64,000 nt of DNA from Paraphaeosphaeria minitans (taxonomy: Eukaryota > Ascomycota > Dothideomycetes > Pleosporales > Didymosphaeriaceae): contig WJXW01000016.1 in NCBI GenBank assembly GCA_015832175.1, positions 310,001 through 374,000 of the forward strand, read 5' to 3'. This document shows positions 32,285 through 47,018 of the stretch, piece after piece. The notes beneath the pieces are model-generated. The model was not told the origin of the DNA. It searched no databases and saw nothing but the letters and a program-made list of their open reading frames with translations. Within the stretch, counting starts at the first letter, position 1; the number at the start of each line of letters is the position of its first letter. The translations under genes and the position numbers were made by a program.

Positions 32285-34503
32285 ATGCCCAAGAGAAAGG
32301 TAGACACCAAAGGCTCAACGACCTACGGCAAGGCTGCTGTCAATGTATTACTGAAGGAGGAATCAAAACCTGCGGCACCGAAACAGACGAGCAAGGATGA
32401 TTTGCAGCTGGTGCTGCAAAGCTTCAGGCTCTTGATAGCCGAGCTTTGCCAGCAATTCGGCATGGGTAGATACCATCTCGCGAATCGACCATCATCTAAA
32501 CGCTGACAGCTTCAGGCCACCCCGGCGGCGCGATTGGTATGGCTGCGTTTGGTGTCGCCCTTTGGAATTACACAATGCGGTACGCGCCACACTCGCCAGA
32601 TTGGTTCAACAGAGACAGATTCATATTTTCGAATGGTGGGGAGTTTTGCTTTAGACCTCAGGGGGACAGGCTAACGCACCGCAGGACATGCTTGTCTGTT
32701 CCAATACGCCAACCTGTATTTATCTGGATACAAAGCTATGACGTGGGAGCAGCTTTTGTCATACCGCTCGGAGCGTCCTGATAGCCTTTGTCCGGGGCAT
32801 TCCGAAACCGAACACGAAGGCATCGAGCTTACCACGGGGCCTCTGGGACAGGGCATTTCAAATGGCGGTGGGGCTGGCCATCGCTACCAAGCACCTAGCT
32901 GCGACGTTCAATCGCCCGGGGTTCGAGGTTGTGAACAACCCTACATGGTGCTCGGTAGGTGACGCGTGCTTGCAAGGTATCTACCTCTCCCCCACGGAAT
33001 TGAAAACAAAGAGACTGACACAATTCAAGAGGGCGTTGGCTGCGAAGCGCTAAGCTATGCTGGCCATCTCAAACTCAACAATAACACAGTCATGTACGAC
33101 AACAACCAGATAACATGTGACGGTTCCGTCGACCTCGCCAACACCGAAGATGTGAACAAGAAAATGGAAACCTGCGGCTGGGAAGTCGTGGACGTCATGG
33201 ACTGTGTGAACAACGTGGAAGGTATCGTAGCTGCCCTCGAAAAAGGCCGCGACCCGAAGCGCACGAAAACTCTCTTCATCAACGTACGCTCCATCATTGG
33301 CGTTCGATCAGCAGTAGCAGGCCAAGCGGTCTCGCATGGCGCACCCCTAGGCAAGGACAAGGTCGCCGCCATGAAGAAGACCCATGGCTGGGACACGCAG
33401 AAGGTCTTCCACATCCCCGACAAGGTCAAGAAATTCTACGAGGACAATCCCGCCCGGGGCGAGGACTACGTCAGAGAGTGGGACGACCTGCTCGTGCGGT
33501 ACACCAAGGAGCATCCCGACCTCGCGGCGACATTCAAGGACCGCATGGCCGGCAAGCTGCCCTCCAACTGGGCCTCGATGATCCCTTCCGCGTTGCCCTC
33601 GGACCCCACGCCTTTCCGCAAGTCCAACAGCATGGTGATGAGCAGGATCTTCGCGGAATGCCCAACCTTCATGGTCGGAACAGCGGACCTCACGCCCAGC
33701 GTGAACGTGACATGGCCCGACTACAAGACCTTCAACGCGCCAGATGTCACGCCCACAGCCGGAAAGAAGGGCTCCTACAAGGGCCGCTACCTCCACTACG
33801 GCATCAGAGAGCACGCCATGGGGGCCATCGCAAACGGGCTCGCCGCCTACTCGCCCCGCACCATCATGCCCGTCACTAGCACCTTTTTCATCTTCTACCT
33901 CTACGCCGCGCCCGCCGTGCGCATGGGCGCGCTGCAGAAGCTCCCCGTCATCCACGTCGCGACGCACGACTCCATCGGCGCGGGCGAAGACGGTCCCACG
34001 CACCAGCCCGTCGAGCTCGCCGCCCTGTTCCGCGCCATGCCCCACCTCGAGTACATGCGGCCCGGCGACAGCGAGGAGGTCGCGGGCGCGTACGTCCTGC
34101 ACTAGGACGACGGCGCAGACGTCACGCTCGTCGGTGCGGGCGCCGAGCTCGGGTTCCCCGTCAGCGTCGCCGGGCGGCTCGCCCGCAGGCACGGCGTCAG
34201 GGCCCGCGTCGTGAGCTTCCCGTGCCACCAGCGGTTTCGGGCGCAACCCGTTGCCTACCAGCAGGAGTTGCTGCGGCGGCACGAGGGCGTCCCCGCCGTC
34301 GTCGTCGAGCCGAACGTCAGTCTGGGGTGGGAGCGGTGGGCGGATGCGGGCATCAACATGGGGCTATGGCCACTCGCTGCCGGGCGAGTCCGTCTATCAG
34401 CACTTTGGGTACACGACCGAGGGCATGGCGGAGAGGATTGCGGCGTTCGTCCGGGGGTTCCAGGAGGGGACCGTGGGGAGGGGAGAGTTTTGTGGAGCTG
34501 TGA
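32285..34503 (+). pseudogene. Dihydroxyacetone-synthase/transketolase-family pseudogene
   Basis: The remains of a thiamine-diphosphate enzyme that moves two-carbon ketol units (transketolase; the closest flavour is fungal dihydroxyacetone synthase). Coding order is intact: SFRLLIAELCQQF, GHPGGAIGMAAF, SNG-HACLFQY, CPGHSETEHEGIELTTGP, GDACLQ-EGVG, MYDNNQITCDGS, YLHYGIREHAMGAI and the THDSIGAGEDGPTHQP segment. Three introns keep GT-AG ends and correct phase: 32466-32515, 32636-32684 and 32977-33029. The gene is broken by an extra G at 32864-32865, by loss of about 40 codons near 34091, by a TAG at 34103-34105, by an extra G at 34361-34363, and probably by an extra T near 34488. After correction for these it ends EFVEL-TGA at 34503. 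Intact introns rule out a processed copy. The lesions are read straight from the sequence, but assembly error should be excluded. Confidence 0.87.
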
Positions 34504-35129
34504 GTTGCGGGCGGAGAAAGGGGCGACTTTCGGTGTGGTAATTGATCGGGTGCTGGTAATGGCGTGGAACGCGGGTGGTTCTGCGCATGTGCGGTTTCGA
34601 GTTTGCATCCACGTTCACTTGTGCAGGTGCGTGCCGATAGCCATGTGCCGTCGTGAGCGCTTTCAACATGCTTGCAGCCCTGGATATCTAGTCCTACGCA
34701 CCTCCGGGGACCCCTCGCTCATCTCTGGTAGACGGGGAGGGACATGGGGACCGGCTTCCACGGGCGGAACAAGTGCAGCCAAAAGGAGTACGTTCATCTC
34801 CTCAAGTAGACAGGGGCCCGTCGCGCCTGGTACATGGCAGAGGAATGAAGACAAGATGCCCAGTCCCCGTGTAAGAGGAGCCCATGTCTGTTGGACGGAG
34901 CGAGGAGATTTGCGGTATATATATATTTTTTATTTTTCTTCTTCCCAACCATGTGCAAAGCTGACTCATCACAAGGAGAGGAGGACGACGGCAAGCTTGC
35001 CCATTGGCGACGCGAGAGAATCTCTTGCTTTTGTACGACGACGACGACTGCGATAAGGCAGCCGATCATGGAATAAAAAAGTAACTTGCGGGTCGAAGTT
35101 GCGCAGGAGAGCCCGTCACTCGATGTGAT

Positions 35130-35505
35130 GAAAGCTGAAATGCTCCAACCCTTTGCACCGATCATTGGCTCGGAAACACGTGGTGACGGGTTAACAATAT
35201 GTTGAAAGCTGAGATGTTCCAACTCTTGCACCGATCATTGGCTTGGAAACGCATAGTAGACGAGTTGATGATGGGTTGAAAGCTGAAAGGGTCCAATCTT
35301 TGCACCGATCATTAGCTTAGAAACGCATGGTGACGAGTTAATAATATGTTGAAATGTTCCAGCCTTTGCACCCATCATTTTGCTTGTAAACACGTGGTGA
35401 CAAGTTGATGATGTGTTGAAAGCTGAAATGGTCCAAACCCTTCTACCAATTATGTGCTTGTTAACACGTAGTGACGAGTCAATAATGGGTCTGAAAGCTT
35501 GTACC
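35130..35505. repeat. 74-bp tandem array, about five diverged copies
   Basis: Units begin GAAAGCTGAAATG at 35130, 35204, 35278, 35351 (shortened) and 35418, with a partial copy at 35493. The spacings are 74, 74, 73, 67 and 75 bp. Shared blocks are TTTGCACCGATCATTGGCTT, then GAAACACGTGGTGACGAGTT and AATATGTT. Copies differ at many positions, so the array is old. It has no coding potential. Some copies carry CACGTG. Confidence 0.9.
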
Positions 35506-37206
35506 TAATGTCTTTAGTATGAAACCGATTTAATTACCAAAGTGTACGGGAAAGGCTTGAATGCTTTTCGACTGATGCTGTCGAACATCATCTACCTTTG
35601 CATGCGAGTACGAAGCTCCTGGTGTTGTACATTGACCACGTGAGAAGTCGCCAGCACTCGGAGAATTGTTTCTCTGGGCCAATGGGATGCATTCCAAGTA
35701 TGTGGTGCAATAGGTAATCCATCTCGATTCAACAAAGAGGTCGGCGGCTAGAGGAAGGGGCGAAGCATCGGTCGATTAGCGAGGGTGAGCTCCGGGCGTT
35801 GCGCTTGAGCTCTTCCTCGGAGCTGTACGTGTAAGAACTGCACAAAGAGGTGTCATTTCCAACGATGACGCACGGCAACAGCTCACCCAAGCAGGATCAT
35901 GGTGCGTAGTGACACAGGACCTGGGTGGCGTCTCGTCGGTGCGTCAAGAGACTTGGTCAACGGGGGTTCACGGAGTCTTTTGCATCAACTAGTCGAGTCG
36001 AAACATTGTACGACGATTGGAGTTGCCGAAGCAGCCGTGTGAATAGGTTAGATGAAGGGATCGACGGCTTGCTGGAAGCGAGGACTGTGAGGAGTGTTGA
36101 CGTTGTGCGGACACGACTGCGGGCTAGCGTTCGCCGTAGGGCTCGGGAATTGGTGACAAAAGGTACATAGTAGACCATCTAGTCCAAAATAAGCTCCCAG
36201 AAGTTTATTGAAGTGGGAGCAACGGCGGATCAGCACCCCGCCCGGTTTCCTTGCTGGTGCGGTGGCTTGGCTTGTTACGGTAGAGGAGCCGTAGCCGCTG
36301 GGGAGGGATAATGCTTGCTGCAAGCCTTTCCCCGGTATCTACCGTGCGGTGCGGCGGCAAAAATTTCCTTGGACTCTTCCATACGCGAACCATCCAACTG
36401 GATGGATGTGGCTGACCTTCCCGGCAGACCACGTTGTTTCCGTCTTGGTTGCGATGTTCTGGTGCAATGCATCTCGCCTGTAATAGATAGTCTACCTAAT
36501 GGCAGCGGCGGTAGATGAGTGTCTTGGTTGTCTTGCAGGAGGCACTCGTCGGACGAGTCCTGTGCGTCCCGGTGGCGTTTGTATAGCGCGTTTCAGTGCG
36601 GCGTGGTGGTTGGGTTTCTGGTGTGTGTGGTGCTGTTGCACAAGTGGCGACATGAATGGCCGTCACCGTCGTCCATTCAGTTGTAACTTGTTGGTGGTGA
36701 TGTGATACGGTGGCTGGTCGAGGAGGCCAGAGCAGGCCCGAGGAAGGCCCACGAAGAGCTTTGATCCGAAATTTGGGCGGTGGGTTGCAGGTAAGGCGGG
36801 CCGCAATCTCGCGCTGCAGGCCACTACGCTGTGCGGTGAGGAGTGCCACGACGTCTCGTTTGGGGACGTGTGGGATGGAAGGAGCGGCGACTAGCAAAAG
36901 AAACGAAACCGCGAGTCGGGCGTGGTGGGCGTGGTGGGCGTGGTGTGCGTGGTGGCAGCGGGGGTGAGGCATGTGCGGGCACGGTGATATCACGTCGTCG
37001 CCCCCCCAGGTGGAGGTGCATGGGCGGGCACGGTGAAGTCACGTCGTCGGCGGATGTGCATGCATGCGGGCGGCCGGGCGCGGTTCCAACGAACTGTCAA
37101 AACGCAGCAGTGCATGAGTCGCGGGCGCAACGGGCTTGTGGCTGACTCGGCGCGGCCACGAGGGAGAGTTGAGAGTTGGAGAGATGAAACGCATGGCTCG
37201 CAGCGC

Positions 37207-37975
37207 TCGAGTCGGGTAGGTAGGTAGGCGGGCGGGCAGGAGGCAGGTAGGAAGGTAGGTAGGAAGGTAGGTAGGTAGGTAGGTAGGTAGGTAGGTAGGC
37301 AAGCAGGTAGGCGGGGAGGCGGGCAGAAGCAGGCAGACGGGCAGGCAAGAAGGCAGGCAGGTAGGTAGGTAGGTAGGCAGGCAGGCAAGCAGGTAGGCAG
37401 GTAGGCGGGCAAGCAGGTAGGCAGGTAGGCGGGCAAGCAGGTAGGCAGGCAGGCAGGTAGGCAGGTAGGCAGGCAGGTGTCTAGTAGGCAGGCAGGTGTC
37501 TAGTAGGCAGGCAGGTGTCTAGTAGGCAGGCAGGTGTCTAGTAGGCAGGCAGGTGTCTAGTAGGCAGGCAGGTGTCTAGTAGGTAGGCAGGTAGGCAGGC
37601 AGGTGTCTAGTAGGCAGGCAGGTGTCTAGTAGGCAGGCAGGTGTCTAGTAGGTAGGCAGGTGTCTAGGTAGGTAGGCAGGGGCGGGCAGTTAGGCAGGGG
37701 GCAAGCAGGTAGGCAGGCAGGTAGGTAGGCAGGTAGGCAGGCAGGTGTCTAGTAGGCAGGCAGGTGTCTAGTAGGCAGGCAGGTGTCTAGTAGGCAGGCA
37801 GGTGTCTAGTAGGTAGGCAGGTGTCTAGGTAGGTAGGCAGGGGCGGGCAGTTAGGCAGGGGGCAAGCAGGTTGGCAGGCAGGTAGGTACCTAGGTCGGCA
37901 GGCAGGTAGGTACCTAGGTTGGCAGGCAGGTAGGTTCCTAGGTTGGCAGGCAGGTGGGTTCCTAGGTTGGCAGGC
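37207..37975. repeat. GTAG/GCAG minisatellite block with a 19-bp higher-order unit
   Basis: Tetranucleotides GTAG, GCAG, GAAG and GCGG run from 37207. From about 37470 they organise into a 19-bp unit TAGGCAGGCAGGTGTCTAG, repeated about six times in one run and again in two shorter runs (37600-37660 and 37740-37820). A segment near 37670-37690 recurs at 37840-37870, so a larger block was duplicated. From 37870 a 25-26-bp unit GGCAGGCAGGTAGGTACCTAGGT repeats four times. Confidence 0.93.
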
Positions 37976-38280
37976 CCCCAGGCACACCCAGGGCCCCCAG
38001 GCACACCCCAGGCAGGCGACGTGAAGCTGGGCGGGCGGACGGGCGACGGCGACGGCGACGGCGAGCCGAGATGGTGCGGGTGGGCATGCCGGCGGGCGGG
38101 CGTTGTGCGGTGGTGGGGAACGGGCAAGGACAGGCTGCCTCTGCCCACTGCCCACTGTCCACTGTACATTGCCCGTCGCCCGTCGCTCGTCGCCCGTTGC
38201 CATGGGCTGTGCATTGGCTCCGGGCTGTGGGTAAATCACACTGTGCTGTCCGTGCTCCATTCGCCAACAATCCGCCCGTC

Positions 38281-38330
38281 TCTTCCTGCGTCTTCCTGCG
38301 TCGTCCTGCGTCGTCCTGCGTCGTCCTGGA
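38281..38330. repeat. 10-bp TC(T/G)TCCTGCG tandem array
   Basis: Five units in exact 10-bp register, the first two with TCT and the last three with TCG. It lies about 160 bp upstream of the kinase start codon, so it may be in the promoter or leader. Confidence 0.9.
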
Positions 38331-38489
38331 GCGACTCTCTGATGCATGCAGCTCTCTTGGGTGACCTGCCTCTGACCACCGCATCTACCCTCCATAGGTC
38401 GACGTCGCTCGTCCTGTGTAGCCCCATTCGAGCCTACCAACCGCTGCCGCCCGCGCCCCAGCGCTGTCCACCCCCCCCTCTCCCCAACC

Positions 38490-41279
<2,790 letters not shown>

Positions 41280-42539
41280 TTGCATCTGATTGATTTCAGA
41301 ATGCATCTCATCAGGGGCGGTGCAGGTCCAGAGGCAGCCCAGCCCAGCGGTCACGATTCGAGCATGGAAGGAGTCATTTCGACACACTCTTACGCCGAAT
41401 GGTATCACCGAGCCCAAGATCTGTACCCGGAATGGGTTTCACAATAGCGCGATCCTATTGCTATGCCGGCAGCGCCGAGCCTGCCGACGAGCCGGTGTGT
41501 AGCGGATGCGTCACGACACAGGGCCAGCAACGCGCACTTTCGATCCAGAATTTTCAACATCTATAACCGACGGCGATGTCTCCTTTCGTGGATTCCGCAT
41601 TTTAGCAGACTTTCCTGTTTTGGCACCGGATGATGCTCACTTTCCGGCATTGCCTAGTCGAGCACACTTTTCTTTCGGCAAAAGGTACATCTTCCACAAT
41701 GGACCATCGGGCCCGAGCATCTAGCGAATCACACCTAGACGATAACTGGATTCTTCACTTCTTCCCGGCCGCATGGCCATTGGTTGTTCATTGGCGTTTC
41801 TACTAGGCGCAAGCATGCAATATGGAGCGTTTTATGCTCATTGGCTAGATGCGTTTTCGACGCGGAACTTTCCCCCTGGTGGCCTCGCGCATCTCGAGCC
41901 GGGTGACGACGACGGCATCCTGGTGCTTTTTACATCATCTACCTTTTCCACTTTAGTGTGTATAATTTCGCGCCAGCTTCTGGGTGAGGGTCCTGCATGA
42001 GCCGGGTCAACGGGCGGCATTGTTGGGATACAAAAGGTCGGCCCGCGAACACACACCGTCGAAGACGCCCACGAGACGCATTTTTCGCGCAGTTGAGAAT
42101 GCAGTTCAGCGTTGTGCGGTCCACGAAGCCTCTTACATGTGTCGTGACCACCATGTGATTACCTCTCCATGTCGTTGCAAATAGGCAACGTTGATGTGAC
42201 TATGTGTAGTGCTGCACAGGCAAATGCAATGACTGCGACAAGATGCTTGGGCATGCAGTGCACAGAGCAAGCTTAGATGGCGGTCAAGCCAAAATCATGA
42301 ATGTACATGATGCTGAACGAGAGTAGAGGTGGAGTCTGGCATGGTAGTAATCGATGTGTAGAGCTTGGCGGCGCCCCCAATGTGGCGATGCCCTGCGCCA
42401 CAGTTCGTCAGCGATCCCCGCTGGAATTCGGGCTCCACTCTCCCCAGGCAGTTGCGCTCTTCGACTTCTTCCCGCTACAGCTCCCGATTCTTACCTTTTA
42501 CACCGCAACTCAAAATATCCTGGCGGTCGTACACTTGAC
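41280..42539. other. Intergenic: kinase 3' flank and HSE1 promoter
   Basis: About 1.26 kb with no supportable gene; the short frames lack domain signals. Confidence 0.5.
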
Positions 42540-44584
42540 ATGTTTCGCGCGCAGACCAACGCCTTCGATGATGCCGTGTTCAAGGCCACCGACGAGAACC
42601 TGACGAGCGAGAACTGGGAATACATACTCGTACGTTCTGCACCACACTATCCTCACGTGCTCCGCTACGCTGTTCGTGTGTACGCAGCTTCTTGCGGACT
42701 TGGAGCTTGTTGCCCAAGCCTAGGCTAACTGGTTATTACAGGATGTATGCGACAAAGTGGGCGCTTCCGACACGGGCGCCAAAGATGCTGTCGCTGCTAT
42801 GATCAAGCGACTCGCCCATCGGAACGCAAACGTCCAGCTATATACCCTCGAGCTCGCGAACGCACTCAGCCAAAACTGCGGGATAGAAATGCACAAGGAG
42901 CTCTCTTCACGGAGCTTCACCGATGCGCTTCTTAGACTCGCAGCGGATCGTAATACACACCAGCAAGTGAAGGCCAAGATCCTCGAGCGCATGGCAGAGT
43001 GGTCGGACATGTTCGCCAAAGATCCAGATCTCGGCATCATGCAGGGGGCCTACGAGAGGCTGAAGTCGCAGAGTATGTCAACAGCTGTGCTGGAAAGTGC
43101 TTGGATAGACTGACCGTCTTAGACCCAAACCTGCGCCCTCCGTCGAAGCCGCAAAAGACTCAAATCACCGACGTGGATCGCCAAAAGGAAGAAGAGGAGC
43201 TCCAGATGGCCCTTGCCATGTCGATACGGGAGTCGAAAGGTGCAGCACCGTCGTCGGCCAAGTCAAACGCCCCGCAGGATTCGGCAGGAACCTCAAGCCC
43301 GCAGGCTGCTGCGCCAGCTCAACCAGTCGCCGCAGGCACGACCGCAGCAACCGTGTCACGAGTACGTGCGCTCTACGACTTCCAGCCGTCAGAACCGGGA
43401 GAGTTGCAGTTCAGAAAGGGCGACGTTATCGCGGTGCTCGAATCAGTTTACAAGGACTGGTGGAAGGGCTCACTACGTGGCCACACCGGTATCTTCCCGC
43501 TGAACTATGTGGAAAAGCTACAGGACCCCACACCGCAAGAGCTGGAGCGAGAGGCGCAGATGGAAGCAGAAGTTTTCGCCCAGATTAGGAATGTAGAGAA
43601 ACTGCTCGCGCTGCTGAGCACCACGTCGCAAAGTGGAGGTGATGCGAGAGAGAACGAGGAAGTCACGGAGCTGTATCACTCTACATTGTCTATCCGACCG
43701 AAGCTGATCGAGCTCATTCAAAAGTATTCGCAAAAGAAGGGTAAGCAAATCGTTGACTATTCAGAACGAATCAGGGCTGACTTGAGGTAGACGATTTCAC
43801 ACAATTGAACGAGAAGTTCATCAAGGCGCGACGAGACTACGAGTCCCTGCTTGAGGCATCGATGTCACAGCCGCAACAACCCTATGGCGGTCGTCCATAT
43901 GGTGGGTACAATGCCCCTCCCGCGGCTGCCTACGGTGGCTACCCTCCGACATCACCTCCAGCGTCCCAGGGTCCCCCTTCACAGTTCCCCCCTTCAGCCT
44001 CGAACCCCGCATTCTTCGTGGTACCACCCGGGCAACAGCGCCCCCAGCAGCCGACGCCGCAGCCTGAGCCACCCGCAGACGCATACCCCCAGCAAGGACG
44101 GACTCCCTCTGGAGGTCGTCCACAGAGCTTTGCGCCGCAAGAGCTGAGTACTGGACACTACGACTCTCCCGTCGACATACGCCATTCCTTTGCTCCGCCT
44201 CAGGGAGCCCCCTCAGCACCACCGCAAGACTACGCATACCCACCTTCCCAATCGCAGCCACCTCAAGCACCGCCTGGGTACCCCCCCAACACGAATGTAC
44301 CTTCAGCTCCGCATAACCCGTACGACCAAGTGTCGTCTCCGCATCCACCAGGCCAGGCACCTCCACCACAGACGCAATCGCCATCCGATCCATACACACA
44401 GCTGCCGCCGCCGACGCAACAACAGCCTGGCTTTGGTTACCCGCCGCAGCAGCCCAACCACGCACCCCCTGCTCCGCCGGGTGCGACTGGTAGTCCGCCA
44501 CCGCAGCAGAGTTATCTACCCTACAGACCTGGCCAGGCGCCAAGTGCGCCGCCTGCTGGCGGCGACGAGGGGTTTTATCGGTAG
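42540..44584 (+). CDS. HSE1: ESCRT-0 subunit Hse1 (STAM homologue)
   Basis: A 610-residue endosomal sorting protein that pairs with Vps27 to capture ubiquitinated membrane cargo. Exons: 42540-42629, 42742-43072, 43123-43740 and 43791-44584, with introns of 112, 50 and 50 nt in correct phase. An N-terminal VHS domain (FRAQTNAFDDAVFKATDENL to about residue 140) is followed by a ubiquitin-interacting motif (EEEELQMALAMSIRES). Next is an SH3 domain (RVRALYDFQPSEPGELQF, KGDVIAVLE, WWKGSLRGHTGIFPLNYVE), a helical GAT-like segment (LEREAQMEAEVFAQIRNVEKL) for Vps27 pairing, and a long Pro/Gln/Tyr-rich tail with PPAP/PSAP-like motifs. The domain order is exactly that of Hse1. The ATG at 42540 gives the conserved MFRAQ start. 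Confidence 0.95.
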
Positions 44585-45741
44585 ATGCAGGTAGAATGAG
44601 ATGAGATGACGGATGTATGGGATTTGTATGAGTAACATTGGCATGCTTGTATGATGGCAGGATCAGTTGAGACCAGGAGCGTTGGCAAGATACCACAGCA
44701 TGGTCGTTTGCTGGTTTCCGGAGCCTATGAAATTGAATTTTTTCAACGGCCTGACTTCGCCACCAAGCCATGCGCTAAAGCCTACGTCTCTGCCCAGGGG
44801 TGCACGGTGCTGGGACAAAAGTCTGAGCGCCCCAGCATGGGCAGTACGCGGGCTGATAATACGGTACCTACTCTGGGGGTTAGGTAGCCCGGTAAACTAG
44901 TCGGTTGTAGTTCGCCCGGCTGGACGGGGCTGAATGGTCGCTGGGGGTTCGATCGATCGGACATGTTTCGGAGATGGACTTGCCGGTGTCAGGTCCTTGG
45001 AGGGGTTGATATCTGGCTGGACTTGCTGACGTGGGAGAGGGTGTTTGCTGGTCTGACCTGGTTACTTACTTCAGGCTTGGCTTGGCTTGCCTGTGCATGC
45101 GGGAAGGGGAGCAGAGATGTGGTGTGGCGTGGTTTTATCTGGATGATGGTAGCCCGTGTCTGGATGTTGGTTCGACGTTACTGGCCTGGCAGACTATAAA
45201 ACTGAATAAAAAAATCTTCTGTAGAAGAGGGCTGACGTGTTTTGAATGGTATGTTCTGGATCCGGTCATATCTTGATGCGCATGCAGCCTTCGTGATCCC
45301 CACAACAGAGCTGGATAGGAGAGGGGTTGTTTGCCCCCATGGCGCTCAGAAATAGATGCAGATATCTTTACACATCGGAACTGTTGTACCTCTCGACACG
45401 CGTGACGGAATGGCAGAAGCGGAATTCATTCCTCAGCTTGGTCTTGGGCGCGACCGGCCCCGCCGACTGTGGGGTTGAAATGGCAGCGAAGGGTCTCGTT
45501 TCCCCTTTGAGCAGCGCACGCAGACCGGCGCTCAGCCAATCGGGGCGCTGGCGTATCGACGCTCGCACCCGGCGCTTTCTTATCCCTTATCCACCGCTCG
45601 CTACCGACACCACCCAACAACCTCTCCCCAACCAACCCAACCTCACCACTCCACTCCTCTTTCTTGCGCCACGGCACGGAACGGCGTTGCAGGCGGTCCT
45701 TTTCCACCAGAAAATTAGATACGCCCGGTCCCGCAAGCACA
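44585..45741. other. Intergenic: HSE1 3' flank and cytochrome b5 promoter
   Basis: About 1.16 kb. No gene is supported. The stretch 45600-45715 is C/T-rich and precedes the cytochrome b5 start. Confidence 0.5.
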
Positions 45742-46548
45742 ATGGCCGACAAGGAGTTCACCTACTCGGACGTCTCTGAGCACAGCACTAAGAAGGACCT
45801 ATACATCGTCGTGCACGACAAGGTCTACAATGCGAGCAGCTTTGTCGACGAGCACCCGTACGTTTGCCCCCTTGCCTGCTTCACAGACAGCATGCACCAG
45901 AGACTCGGTGCCACCTCCTACACGGCCGATTCTGCGAAGGCGCGACCCCGCACACACCTCGCTCCGCGATTGCCAGCGCTGGCGGCGGCGGCGGCGGGCC
46001 GGACGGAACATGTGCTGACGTTGTGTATAGTGGAGGTGAGGAGGTTCTTCTCGATGTAGGCGGCCAGGACTCAACCGAGGCCTTTGAGGACGTGGGGCAC
46101 AGCGACGAGGCGCGCGAGATCCTCGATGGCCTGCTCGTTGGCAAGCTCAAGCGCCAGGTACGTCTCTCTCCCCCATCCCCCTTCCCTTTCCCCCGGAAAG
46201 GGCAGAAACGTCGCCCAACGCTCCGCTGTGCGGGCCGGCCATCCTCCTGGAGACGGGCCGCCCAAGCACGATGGCCCCGGCGCCGTCCATCCCGCATCGA
46301 CCCCGGGCTCCCGCCGCCGCCGCCGTCCCGCGTGCCGGCCTTGCACCACGCGGGTGCGGCAGTAGGACTCGCTGACGTGCACGCAGGAGGGCGACCCCAA
46401 GCCCAAGTCGTACGCGCAGGCCAACGCCTCGATCGCCAACGCCGACGGCGCCTCCGCGGGCGTCGGCCTCTACGCCATCGTGCTCGTCGGCGCCGCCCTC
46501 GCCTTCGGCGCCTTCAAGTACCTCCAGGCGCAGCAGGGCGAGCAGTAG
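45742..46548 (+). CDS. CYB5: Cytochrome b5, tail-anchored
   Basis: A 134-residue haem protein that feeds electrons to ER desaturases and P450s. Exons: 45742-45857, 46031-46157 and 46387-46548. The introns are unusually long for this window (173 and 229 nt); the first splits the haem motif HP-GGEE. The N-terminal haem domain shows [19 protein letters not shown], the first ligand in [19 protein letters not shown] and the second in [12 protein letters not shown] linker rich in Asn/Ala follows, then a C-terminal hydrophobic anchor ([18 protein letters not shown]) with a short polar tail, typical of ER tail anchoring. Exon lengths sum to 135 codons including stop. Confidence 0.94.
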
Positions 46549-47018
46549 ACGCCGACGACGCGGTGGGCGGCGAAGAGGAAGGCGGATGGCGTGCGGCGTG
46601 GCATAGAGAGGCTCCAGGCTGTGGCTGGCGATGCACATAGCGGGTCGTGTTTTATATTCTTACTGGGCGCAGCGTCCGTGGTCGGATGCGACGGGACGCT
46701 GCTTGGTTTGAGGGGGAGGGGGGGGGGATGAGAGAAGCAGTGGGTAACGAACCCCCGTAGCGCTGTTGCAATAGACAACCCCTTTGCACTGCTTGTTTTG
46801 TTGCTGCCATTGCTGTTGGGCAACGAGCGTGTGCTCTGCCGCTGAGACAGAAACAGTGCGTCGGAGATGTAGTCGTAACACTCGCTCGCTCGCTCACAGT
46901 AACGACGGCCTCCGTCCGAGCACCCATCACCACGCAGTCATCGAAGTCAAGGGTATCATTCAAGTCTACATGCCTTTCGTTTCGTTTCCTCTCTTTCCCC
47001 TCCGCTCCCCAAGCGCAC
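46549..47018. other. Convergent intergenic region, CYB5 / ENP2
   Basis: 470 bp of 3' flank for both genes, with a G-rich run near 46712-46727. No gene seen. Confidence 0.5.

Larger units (their letters stand above)
34504..38489. other. 4-kb non-coding block rich in tandem repeats
   Basis: There is no supportable gene. It holds the 74-bp array (35130-35505), near-copies of a GCACGGTGAN(A)TCACGTCGTCG word at 36978-37045, the GTAG/GCAG minisatellite block (37207-37975) and a 10-bp array (38281-38330). Long open frames here are produced by repeats without stops. Confidence 0.6.

Noticed and set aside
33347..34282. 311-codon minus-strand frame
   Set aside because: Antisense shadow of the transketolase-family pseudogene, where GC-rich codon usage leaves the opposite strand open.
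37470..37660. Regular 19-bp repeat, considered as a CRISPR array
   Set aside because: Units are contiguous with no unique spacers and the organism is eukaryotic.
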